From positions 1 through 43,340 of the IMG/VR virus record IMGVR_UViG_3300033153_004362: DNA of 43,340 bases, one strand, 5' to 3'. This DNA is from a virus. Below are positions 5,687 through 13,051 of the stretch, piece by piece. The notes under the pieces are model-generated. The model was given only the letters and a program-made list of their open reading frames with translations, was not told the origin of the DNA and did no database searches. The position numbers and the translations under genes were made by a program. Positions within the stretch are counted from its first letter, which is position 1, and each line of letters starts with the position of its first letter.

Positions 5687-6187
5687 ATGGGCTTGTTCGA
5701 TAACGAGGAATGGCGAACCATTCCAGATTTTCCCAATTACCAAGTCAGCGACATGGGGCGGCTGCGGAATCGGCGTAGGCTGTTGGGGCCAACCAACTCT
5801 GGGCGTAAGTGCGCGAACGGGACGTGGTACCAGTGGACCACCATCTGTAACAAGACCCAGAAGAAAAGAGTGGGGGTCCACCAACTGGTCGCATTGTGTT
5901 TCATTGGACCACTCCCCGACGGATTCCAGGTTGACCACAAGAATAGCATCCGGTCTGACAATCGTAGAGAGAACCTTCGGTATTTACCGAGTAAGCTCAA
6001 CGCAGCAATGCACGATGCCCCAAACGGGGAGTCGGTAAACCACGCCAAACTCAGTGAGAAGGACGTTCTTGACATACGGGCGCGCTATGAGAGCGGCGAG
6101 CTTCAACGCACCATCGCTAAAGACTACGGGCTCCACAGAAGCACGGTAGGGAGCATCGTCACGAAAACGACATGGAGGCACATATGA
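5687..6187 (+). CDS. NUMOD4/HNH homing endonuclease
   Basis: A 166-residue protein. Residues about 6-30 (EEWRTIPDFPNYQVSDMGRL) are a NUMOD4 module, and the HNH core is VHQLVALCFIGPLPDGFQVD followed by HKNSIRSDNRRENLRYL. The C-terminal 45 residues (LSEKDVLDIRARY ... IAKDYGLHRSTVGSIV) are a helix-turn-helix that would bind the target site. This is the classic free-standing phage homing endonuclease layout. ATG 5687 has GGAGG seven bases upstream. The frame is open upstream to ATG 5585 inside the RNA element, which would add 34 residues. Its stop overlaps the next ATG. Confidence 0.9.
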   Translation: MGLFDNEEWRTIPDFPNYQVSDMGRLRNRRRLLGPTNSGRKCANGTWYQWTTICNKTQKKRVGVHQLVALCFIGPLPDGFQVDHKNSIRSDNRRENLRYLPSKLNAAMHDAPNGESVNHAKLSEKDVLDIRARYESGELQRTIAKDYGLHRSTVGSIVTKTTWRHI

Positions 6188-6447
6188 GCGAGACCAGAGC
6201 CCAGAAACTCGACCTCTTGGAGCGTTGGGAGGACGACCCAGACTACACGCTTGAAGACTTCGAGCGGGACTACTCTACCCTCCTCCAGCCCCAGGAGGTG
6301 GACGCCCAAGAACGGGCTTGGAGGCAGGGGTTCCGCGCTGGGTGGTCGAGAGGAAAAAGGGGGACTTCGGGCTCCCTAACCGCTCGCAACAACCACGAGG
6401 ACGCCGACTGTCCCTACGCCACCCAGGAGGAGGTACAGGATGATTGA
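6184..6447 (+). CDS. Hypothetical acidic protein
   Basis: An 87-residue protein starting MSETRAQKLDLLERWEDDPD, acidic and helical at first, then Arg/Gly-rich (FRAGWSRGKRG). GGAGG sits at 6175-6179. It follows the HNH gene with an ATGA overlap. Not recognised. Confidence 0.6.
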   Translation: MSETRAQKLDLLERWEDDPDYTLEDFERDYSTLLQPQEVDAQERAWRQGFRAGWSRGKRGTSGSLTARNNHEDADCPYATQEEVQDD

Positions 6448-6892
6448 GTTGAAGCCGTGGATGGTGGAATGGCTGACCGACCCTGACACTGAGGAGGGTT
6501 GGGCAAACGTACCAGAAAGCGTTTTCAAGAAGGGTCGATGGGAAGACGTGGACCTCTACATCGCCACCGCCATCGAATCCACTCTCGCCACCCCAGAGCC
6601 GGTGGGGTACTGTGCGCCCGAAGACGTGGAACGTATTCTGCATCCAACCTGCGGCACCCCATTGATCGGCGTTCACTTCAAGATCGACTCTCAACTCAAC
6701 TACACCGTCCCCCTTTTCCTCAAGCCCCCAGCCTCAGAGGCGGCGGAGCGGGACCACCGGCGCGTCCAGCGTATACGTCACATGGCAGACTCTATCCGAA
6801 ACGTCGGTAAGAAGGACCCCTACATCGTTGACAGGGCGCGAGAGATCATGGTCGAGGCCGACGCAATCCTCACTTCGGGAGATGAGAGATGA
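6440..6892 (+). CDS. Hypothetical protein
   Basis: A 150-residue protein overlapping the previous gene by eight bases, with AGGAGG upstream. The N-terminal half is rich in Trp and Pro; residues 95-150 are a charged helical segment (EAAERDHRRVQRIRHMADSI). Many phages carry a similar C-terminal helix in small early proteins, but I do not recognise a family. Confidence 0.6.
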   Translation: MIELKPWMVEWLTDPDTEEGWANVPESVFKKGRWEDVDLYIATAIESTLATPEPVGYCAPEDVERILHPTCGTPLIGVHFKIDSQLNYTVPLFLKPPASEAAERDHRRVQRIRHMADSIRNVGKKDPYIVDRAREIMVEADAILTSGDER

Positions 6893-7092
6893 GTTCAGTG
6901 TTCGGGGTCCTACTGGTCTTCTTCGGGTTCCTTTTCGCGATGGCCCCCGGCTACCTCTTCTCACTGCCAAGCGACCCGGCTCCGTGGGTTTACATCTTTA
7001 CGGTGGTTTTCTGTTTCGCATCAGCGGTGAGGTTGTTGGAGGACGGCATAAACCTTCTCGCCCCACCCCAGGAGGCTGACCATGACAGATAG
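6889..7092 (+). CDS. Small membrane protein with two TM segments
   Basis: A 67-residue protein with two hydrophobic stretches: VFGVLLVFFGFLFAMAPGYL (about 4-23) and a second one around WVYIFTVVFCFASAVRLL (about 33-50), then a short polar tail. ATGA overlap with the previous stop and GGGAGATGAG upstream. A holin-like or superinfection-type role is possible but nothing decides it; it is in the early region, away from the lysis genes. Confidence 0.6.
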   Translation: MSSVFGVLLVFFGFLFAMAPGYLFSLPSDPAPWVYIFTVVFCFASAVRLLEDGINLLAPPQEADHDR

Positions 7093-7396
7093 CCAGCGAG
7101 TGAGAAGGGCCGCGCTAGAGAATGTGATACTCTCCAACCGGGACGACCAAGAGATATGCGGTAGCTTGGACTTTACGAGCCAGCATCCGAACGTCGCCGT
7201 CCTCCCCATCAACCCAGACACTGGAGCCGTAGGGCCGGTGGAGCCGATTCAAGCCACCAACTTCAATGTCATGCTCAACTGGCTGGACGGCCTGGAGGAT
7301 GCTGATGTGGGCATGGTGCCGTTTTCCGTCATCACCCTACACGACCTCGCCACCGCCCTGCAGCAGATCCTTGGAGGCCAAGATGAGCAGAGATGA
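7082..7396 (+). CDS. Hypothetical protein
   Basis: A 104-residue protein with AGGAGG nine bases before ATG. The middle (NFNVMLNWLDGLEDADVGMV) and a C-terminal helix (LHDLATALQQILGG) suggest a small globular fold. Not recognised; overlaps both neighbours. Confidence 0.6.
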   Translation: MTDSQRVRRAALENVILSNRDDQEICGSLDFTSQHPNVAVLPINPDTGAVGPVEPIQATNFNVMLNWLDGLEDADVGMVPFSVITLHDLATALQQILGGQDEQR

Positions 7397-7616
7397 CGGA
7401 GGACCGGCAATCATGGTGTTCTACGGTGGCCCAAAGGACGGTGAAGAGGTTCCACCGTATGATGGATTCCCGGCCCCAGGTGGATGCTCGTATCCAGATG
7501 AGGACGGAACCATGCACCCGTACACCCGAACCGAAACGACCGAGGAGGGCGGGCAAGTTCGTCACGTCTATGTCTACGACGCCATGCTCAAAGCCAGGGA
7601 GAACGGAGATGGGTGA
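7383..7616 (+). CDS. Hypothetical phage protein (FYGGPKDG family-like)
   Basis: A 77-residue protein. The sequence MVFYGGPKDGEEVP, a later Tyr-x-Arg and a C-terminal HVYVYDAML resemble a small protein widespread in phages and actinobacteria (GGP.DG...vP / Y........Y.y.G pattern) of unknown function. ATG 7383 has TTGGAGGCCAAG just upstream. Confidence 0.55.
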   Translation: MSRDDGGPAIMVFYGGPKDGEEVPPYDGFPAPGGCSYPDEDGTMHPYTRTETTEEGGQVRHVYVYDAMLKARENGDG

Positions 7617-8424
7617 CGAGAACCCAAGCAAGAGACTTGTTGAAGGACTTGGACTTCAGGCAAAAGAGCGAGCCCTACTAGGCCCCCAGGAACCCGAGGC
7701 CGAGCCCACTGAGGGAGAGACGTGTCTTTGCACGACCTACTCCCCCATGGAGCGCGTTGATGGTGCTGTCTATGATCCTGGCGGATGGCGTGTGCCAAAC
7801 CCCCAATGCCCGATTCACCCGATGGTTGCCCCCGAGCCCACTGACGCCCCGGAGCCATGCCGCCATGTACCAGACATGAGCTTCACCAAGTGCCTGAAAT
7901 GCGGCCAAGACCTACCAGACCCTACGGACACACGGAGGATTCCTGACGTCCCGGAGGAGCGGGATAGCGCAGACCGTAAGTGGTGGGATCACCGATGGGC
8001 GGCTCTAGCCGTGAAGGCGGCTCACTGGAAACTAGCTAGGGCGGGTACCAAGGACCGCGAGCTTGGTGACTGGCTCATGGAAGAAATGGTGAAGATCGAA
8101 GAACAGGTCCCGCCAACGAATCCCATCCCACCCGAGAGCGCGGGAGAAGAGCTTCAGAAACTCCGGGACCACTTCTACGCCAACGAAGATTTCCAAGTCG
8201 TAGACGTTCTGGACAACGCCCTCACCCTCATTCGCTCCCAGGGCCGGGAACTTGACAAGCTACGCGATGCAGTTGGCTTGGCACCCCTCCACGAGATCGA
8301 CAAAAGGGCCATGAAGATGTACGGCAAACTGGAGACAGCCACGGCTGAGATCGAGCGGCTGAAGCACGTACTCGACGGGATCAGGCACGAGCGCATCGCC
8401 ACCAAGGCCCTGTCACAGGGATGA
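7609..8424 (+). CDS. Hypothetical protein with Cys pairs and coiled coil
   Basis: A 271-residue protein. The N-terminal 60 residues are acidic and hold Cys-Leu-Cys; residues about 85-105 (PCRHVPDMSFTKCLKCGQDL) look like a partial zinc-binding knuckle. From about residue 165 it becomes helical with a likely coiled coil (EELQKLRDHFYANED ... EIERLKHVLDGI). Such modular proteins with a short zinc knuckle and coiled coil are common in phage early regions and not assigned. The start at 7609 follows GGAG and overlaps the previous stop. Confidence 0.55.
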   Translation: MGDENPSKRLVEGLGLQAKERALLGPQEPEAEPTEGETCLCTTYSPMERVDGAVYDPGGWRVPNPQCPIHPMVAPEPTDAPEPCRHVPDMSFTKCLKCGQDLPDPTDTRRIPDVPEERDSADRKWWDHRWAALAVKAAHWKLARAGTKDRELGDWLMEEMVKIEEQVPPTNPIPPESAGEELQKLRDHFYANEDFQVVDVLDNALTLIRSQGRELDKLRDAVGLAPLHEIDKRAMKMYGKLETATAEIERLKHVLDGIRHERIATKALSQG

Positions 8425-8735
8425 GACGCCAGAACCCGAAGCGCCGGAAGAGGGAGTGGCTCCGGGCTTATGACTCTCTGGAGTTCGTCGCTTACACCCA
8501 TCAGAGCCCGTCCGTCGCCAGTGGCAGGGGGCCGTGCGTGTGCGCTCACGTCAAGCCGGACACTGGACTGCCTGTCGGCATGGGCCGGAAGGCGGACGCC
8601 TGTTGGGTGGTGCCGTTGACGTTGGACGAGGAAAGGGAGAAGCACCAGCACGGCGAGGAATCTTTCGAGAAGAAGCACAGGATCAGTTTACCAGACGAAG
8701 CCCGTAAACACTGGAGGGATTATGGGAAAGGCTAA
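8421..8735 (+). CDS. DUF968/HNH-like putative recombination nuclease
   Basis: A 104-residue protein. After a basic N-terminus (MRRQNPKRRKREW) it has CVCAHVKPD, then GMGRKADACWVVPLTLDEER and HQHGEESFEKKHRI. The order Cys-x-Cys-Ala-His, Gly-x-Gly-x-Lys-x-Asp, VPL, then a His-rich segment is the pattern of DUF968-type HNH proteins of lambdoid recombination regions. Typical members have a second HxxxH; here HQHGEE takes that place, so activity is not certain. It fits the recombination theme (Gam-like, RuvC-like). Confidence 0.5.
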   Translation: MRRQNPKRRKREWLRAYDSLEFVAYTHQSPSVASGRGPCVCAHVKPDTGLPVGMGRKADACWVVPLTLDEEREKHQHGEESFEKKHRISLPDEARKHWRDYGKG

Positions 8736-8916
8736 GACGTTCCGCTACATCATCAAGGGCGACGGCCACTATCACCCGGGCGGGGACTGTCAGTGCCTGA
8801 AACCGACCCGTCTCAGGCGCTACAAGCACCACTGGCAGTGCGTCTGTGGCAGGCTAGCTGTTTACAAAGGCCGGATCGACCCGAGCCTCTGGAGACCTAC
8901 GGCTTCTCCTCGATAG
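8722..8916 (+). CDS. Small zinc-ribbon-like protein
   Basis: A 64-residue basic protein, with GGAGGGATT before the ATG. Four cysteines occur as CQC and CVC about 22 residues apart, with several His between them, so a metal site is likely. It is the last gene of the rightward early operon; its end overlaps the end of the leftward gene at 8897 by 20 bases. Function unknown. Confidence 0.6.
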   Translation: MGKAKTFRYIIKGDGHYHPGGDCQCLKPTRLRRYKHHWQCVCGRLAVYKGRIDPSLWRPTASPR

Positions 8917-9106
8917 CGTTCTCGTATCCTTCCTCCCACCATTCGACGGCCACGTACCCGTTCTCACACACCTGACAGCGTTTGTGCTTAATGACGGGCT
9001 CGTAGGGGCCTCCCTGACCGGCGCACATTCTTTCCCCGACTCGCACCTCGACGTACCCGCCCTCGCACTCCTCGCACTCTCTCCAGTGAAGAGGTGGCCC
9101 ACTCAT
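8897..9106 (-). CDS. Small protein with two zinc knuckles
   Basis: A 69-residue protein; ECEECEGG and CQVCENG are two Cys-x2-Cys knuckles of the DnaJ central-domain type, which bind one zinc. It is the last gene of the leftward operon and converges on the rightward early operon. ATGA overlap with the gene upstream (9103-9279). No partner is seen. Confidence 0.65.
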   Translation of the reverse strand: MSGPPLHWRECEECEGGYVEVRVGERMCAGQGGPYEPVIKHKRCQVCENGYVAVEWWEEGYENAIEEKP

Positions 9107-9279
9107 CGGTTGCGCCTCCGGCTTTCACGGACCATTTGCAATCGGGCCTTCCGTCTGAGCCACCACTTTCGGGGCATCGTGCTTTGGATTCGTCCACGTC
9201 TCTGGGTGTAGCCACCCCCTCCCGCCATCATCGCCAAGGGCAAAATACCAGCCAACAATGCCGCCTGTGAACGCTTCAT
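9103..9279 (-). CDS. Tiny membrane-anchored basic protein
   Basis: A 58-residue ORF with GGAGG nine bases upstream of ATG 9279. The N-terminus MKRSQAALLAGILPLAMMAG is a signal peptide or TM anchor; the rest is strongly basic with Arg-Arg and Trp-Trp. A longer frame from 9645 has no ribosome site and overlaps two better genes. Start and stop both overlap neighbours by ATGA. Confidence 0.55.
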   Translation of the reverse strand: MKRSQAALLAGILPLAMMAGGGGYTQRRGRIQSTMPRKWWLRRKARLQMVRESRRRNR

Positions 9280-9389
9280 TCTCCCGACCTCCATTTCCGT
9301 TTGATAGATTCCCGGTCCTCCAGCCCCACACAGAGCCAGGCCAGGAGACAGATACATCCGATCACGAAACACGGGCCGCGCCAGGTCAT
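9276..9389 (-). CDS. Tiny single-pass membrane protein
   Basis: A 37-residue ORF with a hydrophobic segment FVIGCICLLAWLCVGL (about residues 8-23) and a charged C-terminus (EDRESIKRKWRSGE). Both ends overlap neighbours by ATGA, the main support for it being real: its ATG overlaps the stop of 9386-9583 and its TGA overlaps the ATG of 9103-9279. Confidence 0.5.
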   Translation of the reverse strand: MTWRGPCFVIGCICLLAWLCVGLEDRESIKRKWRSGE

Positions 9390-9583
9390 GGGGTGGGTTC
9401 CTCTGCCAAGGCACAGCGATTGCAAAGCAAGGGCGTGGCTGGGTGCTCAGAAGCAGGGAACATATCTTCAACCGGGAACCGGACACCGCATCGAGCACAT
9501 GGATATTCGCCGTTGCTGTCGATAAGGTCAGCCTGTGCCTCCATTTGGGCCTCAAGAACCTCCACCGGGTCTGGTATATGCAT
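9386..9583 (-). CDS. Small zinc-ribbon protein
   Basis: A 65-residue protein. YPCARCGVRFPVEDMF and later LLCNRCALAEE are two Cys-x2-Cys pairs 27 residues apart, a classic zinc ribbon. The N-terminal 25 residues form an acidic helix. One base separates it from the upstream stop. Function unknown. Confidence 0.65.
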   Translation of the reverse strand: MHIPDPVEVLEAQMEAQADLIDSNGEYPCARCGVRFPVEDMFPASEHPATPLLCNRCALAEEPTP

Positions 9584-9584
9584 C

Positions 9585-9815
9585 CTATCTCTCTCCCTCC
9601 GTCATGGCGATGGCGGCATGGATCTTTTGTTGCGTAGTCTGCCACCTGTCCACGTCACCACATTTACCTTCGCTAGCCAGCCATGACAAGAAGGTATTTG
9701 CGCCCTTCGCCGCCTCCAGCAGCGCGTCACGTTGGGCCAAGAGGTCGGCGTTCTCGGCCCTGAGCCGGTCAATACCTTGACTGATTCTCTGAAGTCCCGC
9801 AAAGATGTCCTGCAT
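9585..9815 (-). CDS. Small coiled-coil protein
   Basis: A 76-residue protein. MQDIFAGLQRISQGIDRLRA followed by ENADLLAQRDALLEAAKGAN is a long coiled-coil helix, then a short FLSWLASEG segment of the kind seen in many small phage proteins. GAGGAGAGAG precedes the ATG. Confidence 0.65.
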   Translation of the reverse strand: MQDIFAGLQRISQGIDRLRAENADLLAQRDALLEAAKGANTFLSWLASEGKCGDVDRWQTTQQKIHAAIAMTEGER

Positions 9816-9864
9816 TCTCTCTCTCCTCGGTTGTCGCCTTCAACGGCCTTCTACCCCTACCTAG

Positions 9865-10071
9865 CTACCTTTTCAGCGTCCACGGCTCTCTCCGGGCCTG
9901 TAAACGCTGTTCCTCGGCGCGGGCAAGCGGGTAGAGGCGGGCGTATTCTCGTTCGTAGGCTCGCCAGTCGTTTGTTGACCACTTTTTCCTGCCGGACAGG
10001 CGCATACTTCGGTCGCCAGCCTTCCGGGCGTCGGCCTGGGCCTTCTCGTAGGGCGCGGTTATGGGTTTCAT
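9865..10071 (-). CDS. Small basic helical protein
   Basis: A 68-residue protein rich in Arg, Lys and Ala (YEKAQADARKAGDRSMRLSG; WRAYEREYARLYPLARAEEQ). GGAGAG precedes ATG 10071. A longer frame from 10290 lies inside the next gene. Could bind nucleic acid by charge alone; no family recognised. Confidence 0.6.
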   Translation of the reverse strand: MKPITAPYEKAQADARKAGDRSMRLSGRKKWSTNDWRAYEREYARLYPLARAEEQRLQARREPWTLKR

Positions 10072-10075
10072 GGGA

Positions 10076-10468
10076 CTACTCTCTCCATTTCTTTTCGATT
10101 TCAAACTCAGAGAGCCCCACGTACTTCTCGAAGGTCCAAGAGGCAATAGGGTTGTCCTCATGGTTCTGTTCGCTGCCTTCCGCATGGAAGGAGACGGTCC
10201 GGGCCTTTGGGTCCACCTTGATGATCGGGTACTCGTTGTCGGGCCGGTAGGTGGCGATGCCGAATCCCGTTTCCTCACCCTGTACCCCATCCGTCATCTG
10301 GTCGAAGATGATGCGTGTGAGGTAGGAGCCATCTCCCCACCGGACACGACGGGCGAGGGCTTTCTGTACGTCCAGCGGTAGCACAGATCCTCCCCAGTGC
10401 GAGTAGAGATAGACGGGATCGGTGTTCCCCCAGTCCTGCACGACCATGACGTTTGCTCTGTCTCCCAT
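10076..10468 (-). CDS. Conserved hypothetical protein (MGDRANV family)
   Basis: A 130-residue protein. It starts MGDRANVMVVQDW and has YLYSHWGGSVLPLDV, then WGDGSYLTRIIFDQM and GFGIATYRPDNEYPI. This is a widespread single-domain family in phages and high-GC bacteria without known function. AGGAGG lies seven bases before ATG 10468, so the longer in-frame start at 10561 is rejected. Confidence 0.7.
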   Translation of the reverse strand: MGDRANVMVVQDWGNTDPVYLYSHWGGSVLPLDVQKALARRVRWGDGSYLTRIIFDQMTDGVQGEETGFGIATYRPDNEYPIIKVDPKARTVSFHAEGSEQNHEDNPIASWTFEKYVGLSEFEIEKKWRE

Positions 10469-10497
10469 AATGTACCTCCTCTTTCTCCTGGAATGGT

Positions 10498-10776
10498 TCA
10501 CTCTTTCACGAGTTCGGGGTATCCGCCCTGCGGGTTCAGGTTGTTGACGCAACGTGCCCAAAGGTCTAGGGCCTCGGAAAGGTTCTTCAGGGCTTCGGCA
10601 TCCTCGGGGTGGCTGTGTTCCATTCGTAGATAGGAGTCCTCCAGCGCACCCCAGGCACAGTTGGCCACCTCGATCACTTCCTGACGGGCCTCTAGCTCAC
10701 CCTGTACGTTAAGGGCGTGTTCCTCGCTCAGTGACAGGCCACCTACGGCCCGTCCGGTCTTTGGAAACTGGTTCAC
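10498..10776 (-). CDS. Hypothetical helical protein, GTG start
   Basis: A 92-residue protein. The start codon is GTG with AAGGAG nine bases upstream, placed in the end of the previous gene. The body is helical and acidic (LEARQEVIEVANCAWGALED). Several phages have similar small proteins; function unknown. Confidence 0.6.
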   Translation of the reverse strand: MNQFPKTGRAVGGLSLSEEHALNVQGELEARQEVIEVANCAWGALEDSYLRMEHSHPEDAEALKNLSEALDLWARCVNNLNPQGGYPELVKE

Positions 10777-10779
10777 GGC

Positions 10780-11058
10780 TTACTCCTTTTCGGCGGCGGC
10801 GATGGCGGTACGGGCGGCCTCAATCGCTACCAGTTTATGAAAGTCTTTCTTCACGTTGAGCTTCCGCCCGAATTGCCCGAATTCCCGCACCATTAGCTTC
10901 AGCGCCTCCAACATGGCGGGGAAGTTGTTGGCAGCGCGTACAATGTATTCGACGTCAGGCTCGCACTGGCTTGTTACGGTGCCATCCACCGTGCAAACCC
11001 TATCCTCTCCCGCCATAATCCAGTCCTGGCTAATACTCCACGGTAAGCGCGTGTGCAT
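10780..11058 (-). CDS. Hypothetical protein
   Basis: A 92-residue protein starting MHTRLPWSISQDWIMAGEDR. The segment EPDVEYIVRAANNFPAMLEA is the pattern of a common small phage protein (D..fI..A.n..p.lL..l) of unknown function. AGGAGAG precedes ATG 11058. Confidence 0.65.
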   Translation of the reverse strand: MHTRLPWSISQDWIMAGEDRVCTVDGTVTSQCEPDVEYIVRAANNFPAMLEALKLMVREFGQFGRKLNVKKDFHKLVAIEAARTAIAAAEKE

Positions 11059-11069
11059 TTTCTCTCTCC

Positions 11070-11141
11070 TCAATAGGGGAAGCGCCTCCTGACCCACGGA
11101 TGGGCCAGGAAGGCTAGTAGGGCGAAGAGTAGGGCGGGCAT
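11070..11141 (-). CDS. 23-residue membrane miniprotein
   Basis: ATG lies one base after the stop of the upstream gene. The peptide MPALLFALLAFLAHPWVRRR is a single hydrophobic helix with a basic end. Position (coupled start, fills the gap between two genes) and composition suggest a real miniprotein, but it is too short for certainty. Confidence 0.4.
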   Translation of the reverse strand: MPALLFALLAFLAHPWVRRRFPY

Positions 11142-11142
11142 G

Positions 11143-11841
11143 TCAGACCCCGAGTTGGAGGTACAGGTATCGGGCGACGGTTTTCGACACCCAACCCCAG
11201 GAAATGAAGGGCTTCTTGCCTTCGACAATTGCCCCCCAATCCCAGAAATACGCATCACCCATGCCCCTGGATTTCATGGCGTTGAAGAGAAGGGCGGGAA
11301 CGTAGTAGTTGTCGTCCATGTGACTGAGGTAATGGTCGGCTTGCCGGTCTCCCATGGGCTTTCCGTCCTCGGAACCAAGGGCACAGAACCAACAATCACC
11401 CCCGGAAGGTAGGGGCACTTCTCCGGCCTTGAAAGCCGTCTCGAAAGCCTTGGCAAAATCCCGTATCCTCTTTCTCAGGGCTTGCGTTTTCAGGACCGAA
11501 AAACCGACCGGAACATGGAACCCGCCACGGGGACCGATACGGAAGCCGTCGCCATAGGGCTGGCGTTTCTCGGAGTCCCACCGGCCGTCCGACACATACC
11601 AGACGCCCTTGTCAGAGTAGATCCGGCAAGGTGCGTAGCTGTTCATTCTGTCTTTCGTGGTGACTGTCTTCCAGCCCCCGGAATTGAGGACACAAGAACC
11701 ATCCGGGAGGTATGTCACCACGTCGGTCTCGTGAAGGAGAACGGCGATTCCCTTCTCTCTCCGTTGGAGGTAGGTATTGTTTTCCAGCTTTCGGGAAACT
11801 CGGTTCCCTAGCTTGGTCTCAGCTTCCTTGAACGTATTCAT
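11143..11841 (-). CDS. Conserved hypothetical protein
   Basis: A 232-residue protein, the largest in the leftward operon. The N-terminal half (LENNTYLQRREKGIAVLLHE; TDVVTYLPDGSCVLNSGGWK; TTKDRMNSY) is the recurring phage pattern 'LxxNTxL / LHxTdVv / TxxRlN'. The C-terminal half has GGDCWFCALG and HYLSHMDDNYYVPALLFNAM. The Cys-x2-Cys, His and Asp clusters suggest a metal site. This two-part family is common in actinobacterial and other phages, function unknown. AAGGAG precedes ATG 11841. Confidence 0.7.
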   Translation of the reverse strand: MNTFKEAETKLGNRVSRKLENNTYLQRREKGIAVLLHETDVVTYLPDGSCVLNSGGWKTVTTKDRMNSYAPCRIYSDKGVWYVSDGRWDSEKRQPYGDGFRIGPRGGFHVPVGFSVLKTQALRKRIRDFAKAFETAFKAGEVPLPSGGDCWFCALGSEDGKPMGDRQADHYLSHMDDNYYVPALLFNAMKSRGMGDAYFWDWGAIVEGKKPFISWGWVSKTVARYLYLQLGV

Positions 11842-11869
11842 TTTCTCTTTCTCCTTAGAAGGACGGGCG

Positions 11870-12229
11870 CTAGACGCTCCAGGGCCATCTCCGAGCCCTA
11901 CGGCCACGCCCGAAGTCTACTAGGCGGAACGTCTCGCCGCCTATGGTGGTCTGGCCTCGGGCAAGCTCCCTGGCGTGCCTATGGGCCACGGGGCCAGTCA
12001 TTTCACAAAACGGGCCTACGGTGTGAATCTCTCCCCGGCGGTCCATGACCCGGACAGTGTAGGCCCGGGGACCGTGGGGCGGCTTCTCACTGGAGACGAA
12101 AACGTATCTATCGAGCTTTCGGTTCCAGTGCTGGCGGTCGCTTACTCGTGACCGGAAAAAGCGCATGGTCTCAGGACTGAACCAATAGCCCCGGGGGTTC
12201 CGATTCCTATACTCTGTTTCGACGCTCAT
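11870..12229 (-). CDS. Conserved hypothetical protein (YWFSPETMRFF type)
   Basis: A 119-residue basic protein with GYWFSPETMRFFRSR, then VFVSSEK and YTVRVMDRRGEIHTVGPF. This pattern recurs in small phage proteins of unknown function. ATGA overlap with the upstream gene. Confidence 0.65.
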   Translation of the reverse strand: MSVETEYRNRNPRGYWFSPETMRFFRSRVSDRQHWNRKLDRYVFVSSEKPPHGPRAYTVRVMDRRGEIHTVGPFCEMTGPVAHRHARELARGQTTIGGETFRLVDFGRGRRARRWPWSV

Positions 12230-12435
12230 TTCCCCATCTCCTGAAAGTGATCTCTTTCGATTCTATCTGCTTCAACCCACCACGAACCTAGGCCCGTAGT
12301 GACGGACACTTCGACAACGCCACCTCTTTCTCGATAGTCAAGCAAGCGAACCCGGAGAGATCCGGCCTTGTTACAGATTCTCCCTTTCAAGGCTTGCCAT
12401 TGGCCCACACTGTCGGAGAACTCGGATAGGGTCAT
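12226..12435 (-). CDS. Small hypothetical protein
   Basis: A 69-residue protein starting MTLSEFSDSVGQWQALKGRI. ATG 12435 lies four bases after the upstream stop, so it is likely coupled; a TTG at 12453 in frame would add six residues but has no ribosome site. C-terminal half is beta-rich (VVEVSVTTGLGSWWVEADRI). Confidence 0.55.
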   Translation of the reverse strand: MTLSEFSDSVGQWQALKGRICNKAGSLRVRLLDYRERGGVVEVSVTTGLGSWWVEADRIERDHFQEMGK

Positions 12436-12439
12436 GGGG

Positions 12440-12709
12440 TTACCATCTGGCAAAGGGTGGGAGGTTGGTATAGGTCTCTTCGGCCCTTTCTTCGTATTTC
12501 AGTGCGGAGGAGATTTCGCCCCTAAGCCTGCAATGTTTAGCTATTGCAAGGTTCTTGGCGAAGGTGGCGAGGTTCTTGGTTGCAGTTTTCGTGCCTTCCC
12601 CTCCATCTGGGAAGAGCTTCTGATACCTGTATCCCTTAGCGTGTCGGGCAAAGAAGGCCCAAAGGTCTGCCCGTTCCATTGCGTCTAGGTTTGGTACATT
12701 GTTCTCCAT
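12440..12709 (-). CDS. Hypothetical helical protein
   Basis: An 89-residue protein, MENNVPNLDAMERADLWAFF then a series of amphipathic helices (LRGEISSALKYEERAEETYT). The N-terminal 'NLDaM...dL..F' pattern is frequent in small phage proteins. The ribosome site is weak (CTAAGAAA). Confidence 0.6.
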   Translation of the reverse strand: MENNVPNLDAMERADLWAFFARHAKGYRYQKLFPDGGEGTKTATKNLATFAKNLAIAKHCRLRGEISSALKYEERAEETYTNLPPFARW

Positions 12710-12713
12710 TTTC

Positions 12714-12989
12714 TTAGCTCCGTATGGCGGGATGGTCGGGACCGAATCTATCCCGAAGGAAGTCGGAAGTGATGGCGTTAAACTCGTCAGCAGGGCAAAG
12801 GGGATCAGCCGTTCCCATGCTGCCAGTCGAAACGTCCACCAGGTCGCCGCTCAGATCGAATTCGGCAAACATTGGACGCCCCGAAAGCTCAGAGCAAGGC
12901 CAGGAAGCCCCCGGGCGGTGCGCCCAATCGTAGGTATCTCTAGCAGATAGCCAGAGCTTGGTCCCAAAATCTCCGCGCGAAACTCTCAT
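12714..12989 (-). CDS. Conserved hypothetical protein
   Basis: A 91-residue protein: KLWLSARDTYDWAHRPGASW, then PCSELSG and LVDVSTGS, PADEFNAITSDFL. The pattern 'LSa.dT..WA......WPCS.l......a.fd..GLvd' recurs in phages and bacteria without known function. AGGAGGTGG precedes ATG 12989; the longer frame to 13157 is rejected. Confidence 0.65.
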   Translation of the reverse strand: MRVSRGDFGTKLWLSARDTYDWAHRPGASWPCSELSGRPMFAEFDLSGDLVDVSTGSMGTADPLCPADEFNAITSDFLRDRFGPDHPAIRS

Positions 12990-13051
12990 TTTCTCCACCT
13001 CCTGAAAGTAAATCAACTCCCGGACCCTAACGGCCAAGCCTGGGAAAAGGG

